A program made the position numbers and the translations under genes. The notes under the pieces are model-generated. The model was not told the DNA's origin. It did not search any database and worked only from the letters and a program-made list of their open reading frames with translations. 64,000 nucleotides of DNA from Cheiracanthium punctorium (taxonomy: Eukaryota; Arthropoda; Arachnida; Araneae; Cheiracanthiidae), in the NCBI GenBank assembly GCA_038373885.1, contig JAWZYV010013174.1, positions 868,001 to 932,000 of the forward strand, written 5' to 3'. Below, one piece after another: positions 25,584 through 35,862 of this stretch (the stretch's first letter is position 1; each line of letters begins with the position of its first letter).

Positions 25584-26027
25584 CAGGCCCGGACTGGCCA
25601 GGGTGTCCGACTGTCTGCAGGCGGGGGCCCTCCCTGCTGAGGACGGGCCCCCAAACAGAAAAAAGAAAGACAATTTAAAAAAAAGTGCTATTCTGATAGC
25701 ACTTGAATGAAGTTTCACACAAAAAAAAAATTTTGTGGCTGCAATTGCGCCCCAGAAATCTTCAAAACACTTCATTTTAAATGTAGTTCTCAAAATTTTT
25801 TGAGTGAGGGTTCCCGAATGAACAAGGGATTAATTAATATGAATGACGCATATTAATTAATAGATCAATATTGTATTAATGCATTAATTATCAATCATAA
25901 TTAATTAATAATAACATCATACCTTCCCCATACCCCGAAAGCTAACACATCCTAGTATAGGTTGCACAATAAACCGCCCCCCCTTCTCTTGAGACGGGCG
26001 GGCCCCTACTCTCCCAGTCTGGGCCTG
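25584..26027. mobile_element. hAT MITE nested in the larger hAT element
   Basis: The ends CAGGCCCGGACTGGCC and CCAGTCTGGGCCTG are inverted repeats. The 8-base target duplication GCTTCAGT is perfect (25576-25583 and 26028-26035). It is 444 bp with no coding. Near the middle ATTAATTAATATG (25829-25841) pairs perfectly with 25849-25861 across a 7-bp loop. It inserted after the host hAT element, splitting its transposase region. Confidence 0.93.
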
Positions 26028-26044
26028 GCTTCAGTTGTTTATAT

Positions 26045-27165
26045 GTGATGTGCAAACAAATATTTAACATTTTGCATAGATTTTTCACAAGGTTTCCAGT
26101 TGGATACAAATTACACTTTGTTAATGAAATTCAACAAGCCAAATACTATCCCATATTTCTAGATTACATTCCTGATGCCAAAAAAATCGAACAAATCGCA
26201 TTCTTAGTAAGGTATAAAGGTATTGACAAATCTAATTCTAATGAGGCTACCGTTAAAATGGATGAAAGAATTTTAAGTTTTTGTTTCAGTGATTTGGCTG
26301 CAGGATTATTTAACTCTCTCAAACAGTTCATGTTCCTATGTTCTATTATTATTTAGTATAAAATCTTCAATTCCGTGAATCCATTAAGAAAACTATTGCA
26401 GTCAAAAGACAGCGATTTACCACCTACTCTAGAACTCTTAAGAGACTGTAAAGATTTTTTTAAAAGGATCTTCGATTGGATGTGATTTTAAATGAAATGT
26501 TCTGTTATGCAAGAGAACTGACCGACGAGATAGTATTCTGGCTAATACTGAGTTTACGCAGCCACGTAACATATTAATTTTTATTGCGAAGCACGAGATA
26601 AACTGGTGAAAGATCCTAAATTAAAATTCAAGATTTTAATTTAATAAGTACCCAATGTAATTATTTTAAATTTTTGCACGGCATATATGAGTTAAAAGAC
26701 ACTCCTAAAAAGTGCTAATTAAACATTGTAACACAGTGTAACAGCATTAACACTGTTTATAATGTAAACAATTAGAGTTAATGCAGACCGATGGAGAATC
26801 GGGGAATATAGTAAACGCTCTTGATCTAGTAAATGAAATAGTGTCAGTTACGGCTTTATTAGGCAAAAAGGAAAGCCCAATTGAAATTTTAAAGCTAATT
26901 TTAACTCTAGATTTTACACGCACATCTTGCTATTGCTTCGAGAATTTCGCTTTCTTTGCCGATAATTGTGGCAAGTGCAGAGAAGAGTTTCTCAAAATTA
27001 AAGTTAACTAAAAATTTCTTATGTTCCATAACTCTTCCAGATACGTTAAATAATTTAACTACATTGGGCTATCGAACATGAATTAGTTGAAAAATTGATT
27101 TAAGAGAAAAAGTCAGGAATTTTGCGGAATTAAAAGTCAGAAAAAGAACTCTTTATTTTTCCCTC
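26045..27165 (+). pseudogene. hAT transposase remnant (zinc-finger MYM/DUF4371 type)
   Basis: The first part (about 26060-26330) contains KYYPIFLDYIPDAKKIEQIA and, later, the GLFNSLK phrase. Both fit the start of the RNase H-like fold in the vertebrate/arthropod hAT group with DUF4371. The last part (26781-27081) carries NALDLVNEIVSV and then, in another frame, IVASAEKSFSKLKLTKNF. That is the hAT C-terminal dimerisation motif, followed by a FAELK(V)RK-like tail. Stops (for example TGA at 27079-27081), frameshifts and loss of the middle make it non-functional. The hAT transposase normally cuts and joins element ends in the nucleus. Confidence 0.8.
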
Positions 27166-27614
27166 TTTCTTTTGGTTTTTAGCTTAATGTGTGGTTTTTA
27201 ATAATTATGTTTTTTTCTTATGGTGTGTTATGTTTAAAGAGCTATTCCAGTTTTATAGGCATGAAAGCAGAATCTATGAACAATTTATTTCTTTTAATAG
27301 TAATTTTTCTGTGGGGGGGGGGGGCGGCATTTTATATTTTTGTCCGGGGCGGCAAAACTGTTAGGGCCGGCCCTGATGGGTGAAGCAAACGTTTTATTGA
27401 TAGTTTGCTTCCGAAATTTCAGTAGGTTAAAATCTCAAATAAGTTGTCATTCAAATTTCTTGAATGTTAGATATACCAAATATTTAAACGTCTGAATTAA
27501 TGTCCCTTATTTAGAAAGTTATATTCAAAAAATAGAACGAATAGCATGAGCGTCTAAAGACATTAACTTTTTTAGATAATACCATATGACTCTCAGGTTA
27601 AGACTACTAAAGTG

Positions 27615-27849
27615 TGAAGTAGGCTGAATTAATTAACACTTCACTGACTCCCAAAAATAATCTTTTATTTACAATAATTTTAATTTTATTCCTTTACTGC
27701 ATATGCGAACCGAAAAGTGAAAAGCAAATACATTTATCTTATTTTTTATTCTAAAGTTATCTTATGTTGCCACTTCATTCTTGTTATATGTTAAATGTTG
27801 TATGAAACAATAAACTTATTTCCTCCTAAACATTGCTTTAGACACTACA
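27615..27849 (-). repeat. 3' long terminal repeat (minus-strand element)
   Basis: On the plus strand it starts TGAAGTAGGCTGAATTAATT and ends ACACTACA. It aligns over its length with 29455-29699 (same order of AACAATCTTTTATTTACAAT-like words and CAATAAACT). On the element's strand it runs TG...CA. Confidence 0.88.
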
Positions 27850-27861
27850 CACCCCCTTCCC
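27850..27861 (-). other. Polypurine tract next to the 3' LTR
   Basis: On the minus strand GGGAAGGGGGTG directly precedes the LTR start TGTAGTG. This is the expected place and composition for the plus-strand primer of an LTR retrotransposon. Confidence 0.8.
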
Positions 27862-27869
27862 AGTGACAG

Positions 27870-28906
27870 CGATTACGGAATATAATCTTTTAAGTGACTG
27901 GGAAACTTCACCCGTCTGCCCGATCTAATAGACCTCTTTACTTGCTGAGGATTTGAATTTTTTTCAGCAACCCTGAGTTCAGGTGATTCTCCTAGATCTG
28001 TTTTTTCTGTATATGATTCTTGAAAAGGCATGTTTGTTTCTTTCAGAAGAAAACATGGTTTTACTCTGTCAATTGAAACTCTTTTCACTTGATCCTGGAT
28101 TATAATGTAGAAATATTTATCCGTCCTTCCCATTACGGGATAAAGTCCAAGGTAAACAGGCTGTAGTGATGAATACAGGGCATTGATGTAAAACAGGAAT
28201 ACATGCGAACACTTGGAAAGTTTCTTAAGACTATTCGATTCCCATAGGTTATGGTAGGTCCTGACTTCACATCTGTTAATAAATTCTGAAGGTTTTGAGA
28301 GAAAACACTGTCTGTACTGTTGAAAAGAATTCTAGTGTTAATGATAAGTCGGTTCCGAGTGCAAGTTATGCATATGAGCAACCCAGGACTTTCTTGATGG
28401 CAGTTCACATGCTTAAAAGAACAAAAGGCAGTGCTTCCAGCCAAGATTTTGATTCTAGCAAATGATATTTCAGGCTTTCTTTCAAAGTTCTGTGCTGTCT
28501 TTCTATTACACCATTAGCCTGCGGATGAGGAGCAGTTATAGTATTGGTATGAAAACAAAGATAGCTTCCCAAAGTCTGATAAAGTTTTCTATCAAAATGT
28601 CGATCTTGATCAGTTGATAGGTGATTCGGTATGCCATACTGTGAAAACCAGTTATAAACCAAAGCTTTAGCTATTGATTTTGCTGATTGATCGTTTAACT
28701 CATCGCTTCAATCCATCGTGTAAAACGATCGATGATAGATATGTAAAACCCTTGCGAATAATTAATGGACCAACCAAATCCATATTTAAATGCTGGAATC
28801 TAAGAGGAGGTACTTTCAACTCTCTGGCCGACTGTGTATGGTAATGGACTTTAGACCGTTGGTATGATAAACATGCTCTAGCACGTAACTGGCAGTCTTT
28901 ATGCAT
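27870..28906 (-). pseudogene. Gypsy integrase and C-terminal pol remnant
   Basis: Reading down the minus strand: a zinc-binding-domain tail (CLSYQRSKVHYHTQ), the core start LNMDLVGPLIIRKGFTYLS with the first catalytic Asp, then VYNWFSQYGIPNHLSTDQDR with the second Asp. Next come TITAPHPQANGVIERQHRTL with the third acidic residue (E of VIERQ) and ESKSWLEALPFVLLSM. After decayed sequence, RTDKYFYI, SIDRVKPCFL and RSGRRVKFPSHLKDY form the C-terminal DNA-binding tail. All three catalytic positions can be seen, but the segments lie in different frames with stops (near 28700 and 28405). Integrase inserts retroelement cDNA into chromosomes; this copy is dead. The 105 bases 28351-28455 recur inverted at 29307-29412. 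Confidence 0.88.
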
Positions 28907-29306
28907 CTTAGGTTAGGCCATATAAAACGCTTTGTTATAATTAGATTGTGGATCTAATTCGATTATGAGATAAATTCTGGATCGAGGATAATACTTACTG
29001 TCGAAATTTTGTAGGCGTGTATGGACGATTATAATTGGTAGAGGCATCGCGTTAAATCTTTTCAAAAATTTTAGGTTTGGGTTGTTTTTAGTCCTTCTAG
29101 GTCTTTATCTTCTTGTGAGTTTGCAATAGCGTTTATCAAAGATGGCACAGAAATGGTGCCTATACGGTACACTGCGTCAGCTACGGTATTTCAATTTCCT
29201 CGGATGAATCGATATCAGTTGAGAGCTGCCTACTATACGACAGCTGTCTAGCTTGTCGTGGCGAGGCTTTTTATAAATCTTGTTGGAAGGCGAATGTTAT
29301 TGATAA

Positions 29307-29412
29307 GAATCAAAATTTTGGCTGGAAGGATTGCCTCTCGTTCTTTTAGGCATGTGAGCTCCTATCAAGGATGGCCTGGGCTGCTCATCTTCAGAATTTG
29401 TATTCGGAATCG
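29307..29412 (+). repeat. Inverted copy of integrase segment near the 5' LTR
   Basis: This plus-strand stretch (GAATCAAAATTTTGGCTGGA...) is about 80% identical to the minus-strand reading of 28455-28351, part of the same element's integrase. It abuts the tRNA-like sequence at 29414. A normal Gypsy element has untranslated leader and gag here. Confidence 0.8.
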
Positions 29413-29413
29413 T

Positions 29414-29452
29414 ATCAGAAGGTTGCATGTTCAAATCACGTCCGGGTCACTA
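29414..29452 (-). other. Primer-binding region: 39-nt match to 3' half of tRNA-Trp
   Basis: The plus strand reads like tRNA-Trp from nucleotide 38 to the terminal CCA (ATCAGAAGGTTGCATG, TTCAAATCACGT, CCGGGTCACTA). From memory of the conserved animal tRNA-Trp it differs at three positions. It ends 2 bases before the LTR (29455), the correct position for a primer-binding site on the minus strand. A usual primer-binding site covers about 18 nt; this covers the whole 3' half of the tRNA. Confidence 0.75.
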
Positions 29453-29454
29453 GA

Positions 29455-29699
29455 TGAAGAGTACAGTATTCTGAATTAATTAACATTTCACTGACTTACA
29501 AAAACAATCTTTTATTTACAATAATTTTAATTTAATTTCTTTTCTCCATATGTCAACCAAAAAGTGAAAAGCAAATACAATTATTTTATTTTTCCACATT
29601 CTAAAGTTATATCATGCTGACATTTCGATGTTGTTATTTGTTATATGTTGTATGAGACAATAAACTGACTTTCTTCTAAATATTGCGTGCTGCACTACA
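29455..29699 (-). repeat. 5' long terminal repeat (minus-strand element)
   Basis: The partner of 27615-27849. Plus strand starts TGAAGAGTACAGTATTCTGA and ends GCACTACA. The copies differ by substitutions and small indels throughout, so the insertion is old. Confidence 0.88.
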
Positions 29700-31085
29700 A
29701 TAACGAACATAGCGAGTCTTCATAATCTTTAGCTTGTTTAGTGCTGTTTTATTTCGCTGAAAATTAAATACTTTAAAGTCAATTTCAAAGTGGACTTTAA
29801 AAGTTTAAATAACAGAAAACGTTCGTGATTAACAGCATGAAACTCTTTTTACCGTTTATGAGAAATTCATGCAAACAATCCTTAACACAACGATAAAACC
29901 AAAACACCGTTGGATGTCTCGTAGTTTTACTTACTCTCATCCCAAACCTATAAGTTTTTGAAAACTATCGTTCATGTAAACTGTTAATTTAAAACATTCT
30001 ACTATTCCTTCTTATTAAAACACAAAGAAAACTCATAGAATATGTATAAAACATTATTAGATGAATGTGACTTACCAGCTATTTTCCACAGATATTATTG
30101 AAATCCAGTGCCAGCTTTACGATTAGTAATCTTTCTTTACTTTAAGATTTCGTTTTCAGAATCACTTTAATGATATTGTTTGATTAGTTAATGATAATAT
30201 TTGATTGGGTAAGCTTTGATTGGATACTGTTTGATTGGTTGGTTATAGCTGGTTTAATTGGTTAATTGTTATAAGCACCACGGAGCTGTTACATAGTATT
30301 TTACATGTTTCATATAAAAAAATATGTTATCATATTTTTTTTTCTGCTGTAACAAAGACCAGCAGCATAAAAATAATACCATTGAAGCAATATCCAAAAT
30401 TTTTATCACTAGCTAACAAGTGTTTATTTCGGAATTTTGTACTGTGCTATAAAGTTTCAATGCAAATGATAAAGTAATAAAATTTGTGTTTTGAGTACAT
30501 CGCAAATTACTATTGTGTCTTCTCAGTAAAGTGACTCTTCAAAGAAACTCTGTCTTTAACTTATGCATTATTTTGCGCTGTGAATCTAAATCCAAAACTT
30601 CTCTTATGTGTCGTAAATATCAGGTTACATATATGTTGTCTTAAAGCATTCTGTCAAGGAATCGAAATAGCGTAACCTTTAAACTCTGTGAATGTCAGAT
30701 AGTGACTAAAAATAGAAATAAATCCAAGTTACTCTGCATCAAATTGCACTTTAAATATATCTTATGTACAATACTTAAATCGTATATTTTTATCCCTCCC
30801 TGAGATTTTCAATATTTCTGCTAAGCCACAAAAGTAGCTAGAAATTGCACGCTGTATATTCAAAGCCCCTCACGATTCACTGAGTGAATGGATTGGATTC
30901 TTGAAAAACGAAATTAAACTTCATAGCTGGAAGCGGCGTTCGATATTAAAATTTCCCCCTTTCAGTTGTCTCGGAGTTTAGCCGTTGCATTTGAATAATG
31001 CAATAATAATAATAACGCTAACAGAAGAATCAACAGCAACAAAAAGTAAAAAATAGGACGGCACCATCGGTTGAGTTAAAACGGA
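29700..31085. other. AT-rich DNA without recognisable genes
   Basis: No supported coding. Four degenerate copies of TTTGATTGG (inverse CCAAT words) cluster at about 30179-30262. A small (AAT)n run lies near 31002-31015. Confidence 0.45.
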
Positions 31086-31089
31086 ACGC

Positions 31090-31560
31090 GTTTGCTACAC
31101 CGTCTTCGTCACCAGTTAGTTCACTTCAATTGGTTTCGCTCATTTCAAGAAACCCGGAAGACAGAATTGCCGTCCCTCCTTTTAAAGAACACCCCCTCCC
31201 TCCTTCCCGGCAACCACCCGCCACCACCACCACCTCCGCCTTTGAGCTTCCTGCATACATCTCTCTCCAGAGAAAAGAAAAAGGATAAAGAAAAGAAGAC
31301 AAAAGATCTCGAAGGCGGCCGTGGCCGCTTACTAGCAACTTTCCGCTTCAGTTCTCTCTCTCTCTCTCTTTCTCTCGCTCCATCTTGTGAGTTCTTGTGC
31401 CCCGTATGTAAGCGTGCCACCCCCACCCCCCGTTCCTCCCCTTCCGACACCCGCACAAATGGGGTTGTGGAACCGTAAACAATTGGAGAAGAGCTTCGCC
31501 TCCTGTGCTCGGTGGCGGTAATGAGGGACTAATCATTTGACAAAGGCTTCACACGAGATT
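31090..31560. promoter_or_regulatory. GC-rich low-complexity island
   Basis: A sharp rise in GC with CCACCACCACC and (TC)n (about 31352-31377) runs. Overlapping frames on both strands reflect the composition: poly-Pro or Ser/Leu on plus, Arg/Glu-rich on minus. Near 31524 AGGGACTAATCATTTGAC resembles the AGGGACTAATGACT part of the island at 11.9 kb. It could be a promoter, 5' exon or enhancer; neither splice pattern nor protein homology decides it. Confidence 0.3.
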
Positions 31561-31569
31561 AAGATCGAT

Positions 31570-31980
31570 GCCTGTCTTCCCTTCTCTCCAGAGCTCTAAA
31601 AGACATTCTCCGCCTGCGACACGTCTCCCGACACCCCCTTCTTCTCTTTTCCCTCTCTTCTTTTTCTTCTTTTTTTCTAATGAATTAAACTTTTCCGCCG
31701 CGTGCATTTTCAGGACGGCATTTCCATTAGAACATCTGCATTTCCAATTAGAAGAAGGGGTGCCCCAAGTCGGAAAAAATATATATTCAAGAATTGGATT
31801 CTCGATCGGATATCTTCTCGCCAAAAGGGATCCTTCCTCCAAGGAGATGCAGGTGCTTCTTTGCATCAAAAACTCTAATTGGATTCCAAGAGGCTTCGTA
31901 ACTCGAGGTCTGATTGCAGGGTCAGAGGGAATGCATTACATGACGAGAAAGAAGAAGAAAAAATATATTCGTTAAGTTCT
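31570..31980. promoter_or_regulatory. Second GC-richer island with TAAT motifs
   Basis: Follows the previous island closely. Contains TAATGAATTAAAC (31679-31691), CCATTAGAACATC and CCAATTAGAAG, homeodomain-like words, and GGACGGCATTTCC. The long frame 31568-31975 has no recognisable domain and includes homopolymer-coded runs, so I do not call it a gene. Confidence 0.25.
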
Positions 31981-31984
31981 TTTT

Positions 31985-33270
31985 TCTGTTCCTTTCCAAG
32001 ACTTACGTCTTCATGCCAATACATCAATATCCTGTTCCATAAGTAGGACAAGCTGAAGAAACCATGCATGCGAGAATTATGAGAGATATGATATACGGAT
32101 AATAAGAGTATGTAGTTTTCTTAAACGTATAGCTATGTTAAATATAAAAATTTATTCTATATGGAAAAATTAATTTAAAAAGGGATATTTTAAAATAGCT
32201 TCCTGAGATATGTTTGCATAGTTTGATGTCCTAGATGGGTTTACCTAATAATTTTTCTCGCCTCACTTTTAGTCGTTTGTAAGAGTCATTTTGAAATTAT
32301 AAATAAGCCATGATTGATTAATTCTTCTGTAATATTTTTATTCAGATGAAGTTTTTTTAATATATTTTCTTAAGTAGGGATGTCGTCTCTTATAACCAGA
32401 TATGTGACATAATTTGTTATACATAGATTATAATAATGCACATATTAATGATGCCGTGATTTTACCATACAGTACTCTAGGTGTCCGTATGGTGATCACA
32501 GTAAAGTACAGCATTAGCTCTTTGTTTCCAATTTTTTATACTTTTTCTACCATTCTGATTGTAGACTATGATGAAGGAAGTGTATTCTAAGAATAGCACA
32601 TGCATGCTATAGCAGGAGCTTTCATTGGATGCACTACATGAGCACGGACTCTAAAATCGCGGAACAGTAGTGAGATTATTCTTCTGAAGTGAGATCATCT
32701 GAAGCTACGGAAGCATTCTTAGAAGTGATCCTTTACTTTTATTCTCTTAAGTCTTCAAAAATTCCATGTTCTGTAAGATGTTTAAGAACTGAAAACAGCC
32801 GCTAATGATTAAAAACAATTGAGGAATAACTACAGTGACTTGTATTCGATAATTTCCAGAAACTTTCGCAACAATGAATTAATACCAAAGAACATATTCT
32901 ATCATAGATTTCGAAACTCAAGATTTATAGTTGGCTGAAACTGAAACGACGTTTAGAACGGAGACTCTAATAGGATTTTTGTTTTCTTTCCTTCACTTCC
33001 TTTCATCATCATCTGTCAGTTGGTCAAATACAAAATGCAAACCAAAGGGGAAATATAGTGATTACAACTTAATCCAATGTTCAAAAGGCCCTGATATTAC
33101 TATGTGCCAAAATAACTAGAGATATGAATCCGTCATTTTTGTTGTGAATGGTTCACGGATCTAATGAAAAGAATCATAATCTACATAGAAAACTTTAAGT
33201 TCTCTTATGATTTGAGGTTATTTCAATCATTTGCCTCATATTTCAATCATTTGTCATTCAATCATATGTC
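31985..33270. other. AT-rich DNA without recognisable genes
   Basis: Only short unsupported frames. TTTCAATCATTTG repeats (about 33218-33262) precede the Tc1 element. Confidence 0.45.
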
Positions 33271-33275
33271 TATTC

Positions 33276-34670
33276 AATGCGCACTGCTCAAAACAATTAA
33301 AGGACATTGTAAGTTTTGTATAAAACAATGGTATAAGAGAATTTTTGTTTTGGAGAAAATGGGAGAAGGCAGTCAAAAATGCAAATTTTTCACATTTTCA
33401 AACTTCGGAGTATGCAAATTTTTCGTTTGACGTAATAAACGACTCTTTAGTAGCAGAAAATAAAATTTGGCCTTCAACTTAATAAATGATAAAGTGGAAA
33501 AGAATGATCAACATTCCCTAAGTGCTTTTTTTATGAGCGCGATGTCTCAACGAAGGATTTTGACTGAATCAGAAACTTGAGAGTTGTTGGTCGGTTAGAA
33601 GGGGTCAAACGCAAGTCGATTCAGCAGAAGCCATTGGAGTCACATGAAGTGTAATATCAAGGATCTGGAACCGTTTCATTGAGACTGTAAATGCAAGACG
33701 AAGACCAGTGCAAAGTCGTAGATTTGCAACAATGCCCAATGAAGATCGATATTTAACGATGGCGGATCGAAGACACCAAAATATGAATGCCTCTCTTCTT
33801 CAACAACAACTTTATTTGGTACGACCACAAAAATTTCAACTCAAACTGTACAAAACCGACTCCACTATGCAGCCCTGTATGCTTGCCGACCAATGGTATG
33901 TGTTAGGATAACAGCCAGACATCGTAGGACCCGCAGAGCATGTCAACTGGACAAAAAACGGATGGCGCAATATTCTTTTTTCTGACGAGTCGCACTTTTC
34001 TGTTCATCCTAAAATTAGGATTATTTTCATCTGGAGGGAACGTGACACTAGAAACACCCTTGCGTTTGTGCTGGTAAATGTCAGATTTGACGGTGAGGAA
34101 GTGGGGGTCCATGCTGCTCCATTGATGGACGCACCGATCTCCACATCATTCGGAATGGAGCTCTGACCAGTCGTCGATATAGAGATGAGATTCTCACAGC
34201 TTTTGTAGTCCTTCACTCTGCAGCAATTGGAAATAACTCATGCTAATGGACAACATCTGCAGGCCACATTATGTACACTTGGTAGATGACTTCCTTTTCG
34301 TGGAAAGAATCGTACGAATGGAATGGCCAGCGTATTTTCCGGACATGAACCTAATAGAGCATGTTTGGGGAAATCTACGGAGACGAGTTACTGGCCACCT
34401 ACCACCCCCCACATACTCTCCAAGAACTGAAAATAACCCTTTCTGGAGGAGTGGGACAGAATATCCCAGCTCCTCATTAATAGCCTCATTGACTCCATGC
34501 CTCAAAAGTGTTCAACGTTGTTGGCAGTCCAGGGAAATCATACCTCCTCTGAAAAACATTTTCTTTCAAGGAAAAACCTTTTTATTCGTTTCTTCTCTCA
34601 TGCACAAATTGTGTTTTTTTCTTTTATACCCAAATGCTGAATAAATGCATTATTTTCTGCTAAGCATGTG
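33276..34670 (+). mobile_element. Degraded Tc1 element
   Basis: The left end CACTGCTCAAAACAATTAAA is typical of a Tc1 terminal repeat. The right end (near 34645-34670, ATTATTTTCTGCTAAGCATG then TA) is only loosely complementary, so the borders are approximate. Length (about 1.4 kb) and gene content fit a full-length but mutated Tc1. Confidence 0.7.
33542..34555 (+). pseudogene. Tc1 transposase pseudogene
   Basis: From the ATG at 33542 the sequence reads MSQRRILTESET then a stop, an early break in the N-terminal helix-turn-helix domain. Further parts are recognisable: PNEDRYLTMADRRHQNMNAS (second HTH), HVNWTKNGWRNILFSDESHF (first catalytic Asp), DNICRPH (second Asp region) and PDMNLIEHVWGNLRRR (third acidic residue, Glu of IEHVW). 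A Tc1-type C-terminus ends near AVQGNH. At least three frame changes and several stops separate them. Length is near the usual 340 residues, so the damage is by point mutation rather than large deletion. Confidence 0.85.
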
Positions 34671-34806
34671 TATTTTTTTTCTCATATAGACTACTACGTC
34701 TGTCGAATATATATCAATCATCTAAACAATTGCCCAGCCGCAAGATCCACCCATAACCTCGATATCCTTTAATTGCTTTGAACAGTGTGTAAGAGAAGTT
34801 GTCTAA

Positions 34807-35325
34807 TGGCCTTATCACACTAAAGGGAAAATCCGAGCAACTTCGCGCTGGACCAACTTTTCCGACGGACTTGAAGTCGTGGTTATCTTTAAGAGTTGCA
34901 AAAGTAAACAAACTCTCTCCGACGCCAAATAGTCATCGCATCGCTGATTTGGCGTACAGGTTCTTATTTTACTTATAAATGCGTTGGTATATTTACATCG
35001 GATCGGCTGCAATTTTGGCAGCATCGGATGGGCAGCAATCTCAAATTCCAAATTCCAGTTGAACGCGACCATAATTTTATTTACACGTGATTCTGACATC
35101 GAGCCAAGCTGCCAATCTTCGAACATAGACGCCATTGCTCGAAATTGCTTATGACGTAGCAGGAAGAAGTACTGTGATTGGCCGAAATTTCGTCCGACTC
35201 GGATTTTTTCCTTCGGAAAGGAAAAAGTTGGAGTTCGCGGTCGTCAAGGTAACGGCGGAGAAAATCGGCCAGAAACTTGATTTGCAAGGAAAGTTGGTCA
35301 GATTTTTCTCAGTGTGATAGCCCTA
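34807..35325. mobile_element. Harbinger-like MITE with TAA target duplication
   Basis: The left end TGGCCTTATCACACT and right end (complement) TAGGGCTATCACACT form inverted repeats that extend through GAAAAATC(T/C)GA..ACCAACTTT inward. TAA flanks both sides (34804-34806, 35326-35328), the TWA target of PIF/Harbinger elements. Inside is GC-rich and carries a minus-strand open frame (35135-34815, starting MASMFEDWQLGSMSESRVNK) with no domain I recognise. It might be a captured or vestigial coding piece. Confidence 0.7.
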
Positions 35326-35862
35326 TAAGGCATTTTCTAAGCCTGTAAGTTCTGCATTTTTTTTTTTGGTGCATGTTACACTTCGTGTTGTTGTAAATCT
35401 GTAAGAACACTGAGTTACATAAAGCTTGAGTCTGAGCTGATTTCACCAAGGAAACAATACATTTGTCAAAATACCTCCTTAAAAAATCTCCTTTTGTTTC
35501 AGATACCTCCGATATATTGTGAAATAATGATCTTCATTAAACATGGGAACTATACCAGCAGTTCTTGGCCATAGCGATCAGCTTCCTTTGTTTTATAGAG
35601 AAGCTGTTGCATTTGCACATTCCCTTCAATCTTTTCACTATCTAAAGCCGAGAATTACGTCTTGTAAATGAAGTATTCATGGCGAAATGAATGCAAAAGG
35701 CCGATGTGATGTAAATCATAATCACAGGCAAGAGACTACTGACGGCATTGACACAGTAGTCTCAAAAGTATGAGACCACTGTATATCACATGCAAAATAA
35801 TTAAATTGATTAAAACAAAAATTTTAGCCTTATACTTTAAAATTTGTCTTATAGATTATTTA

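Larger units (their letters stand above)
24344..27375 (+). mobile_element. Dead hAT element carrying nested insertions
   Basis: It begins CAGGGGCGGCCCTAGG and ends with the inverted counterpart GGGCCGGCCCTG. ATGGGTG precedes it (24337-24343) and follows it (27376-27382), a 7-8 bp target duplication. Subterminal CGGGGCGGCAAA motifs occur near both ends. Transposase remnants (26045-27165) support the hAT assignment. Two other elements sit inside (about 24497-25500 and 25584-26027), so the original was roughly 1.6 kb or already deleted. Confidence 0.85.
27615..29699 (-). mobile_element. Gypsy-type LTR retrotransposon with gutted interior
   Basis: Two direct repeats of about 235 and 245 bp (27615-27849, 29455-29699) bound an interior of only 1.6 kb. 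On the minus strand the order is 5' LTR, primer-binding region complementary to tRNA-Trp, decayed sequence, integrase remnant, purine tract, 3' LTR. Most of gag and all of protease, reverse transcriptase and RNase H are absent. No clear target duplication was found. The integrase sequence and the C-terminal RSGRRVKFP phrase place it with Gypsy elements. Confidence 0.88.

Noticed and set aside
29414..29452. A genuine tRNA-Trp gene
   Set aside because: Only the 3' half (nucleotide 38 to CCA) is present and the encoded CCA-like end is not expected in a eukaryotic tRNA gene. The position beside an LTR fits a primer site.
31092..31478. Poly-Pro frame of 128 codons, and opposing Arg/Glu-rich frame
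   Set aside because: Both strands are open because of CCACC and (TC)n low complexity; no domain or splice evidence.
31568..31975. 135-codon frame in the second GC island
   Set aside because: Contains homopolymer-coded Phe and Lys runs and no recognisable domain. Could be an exon, but not supportable.
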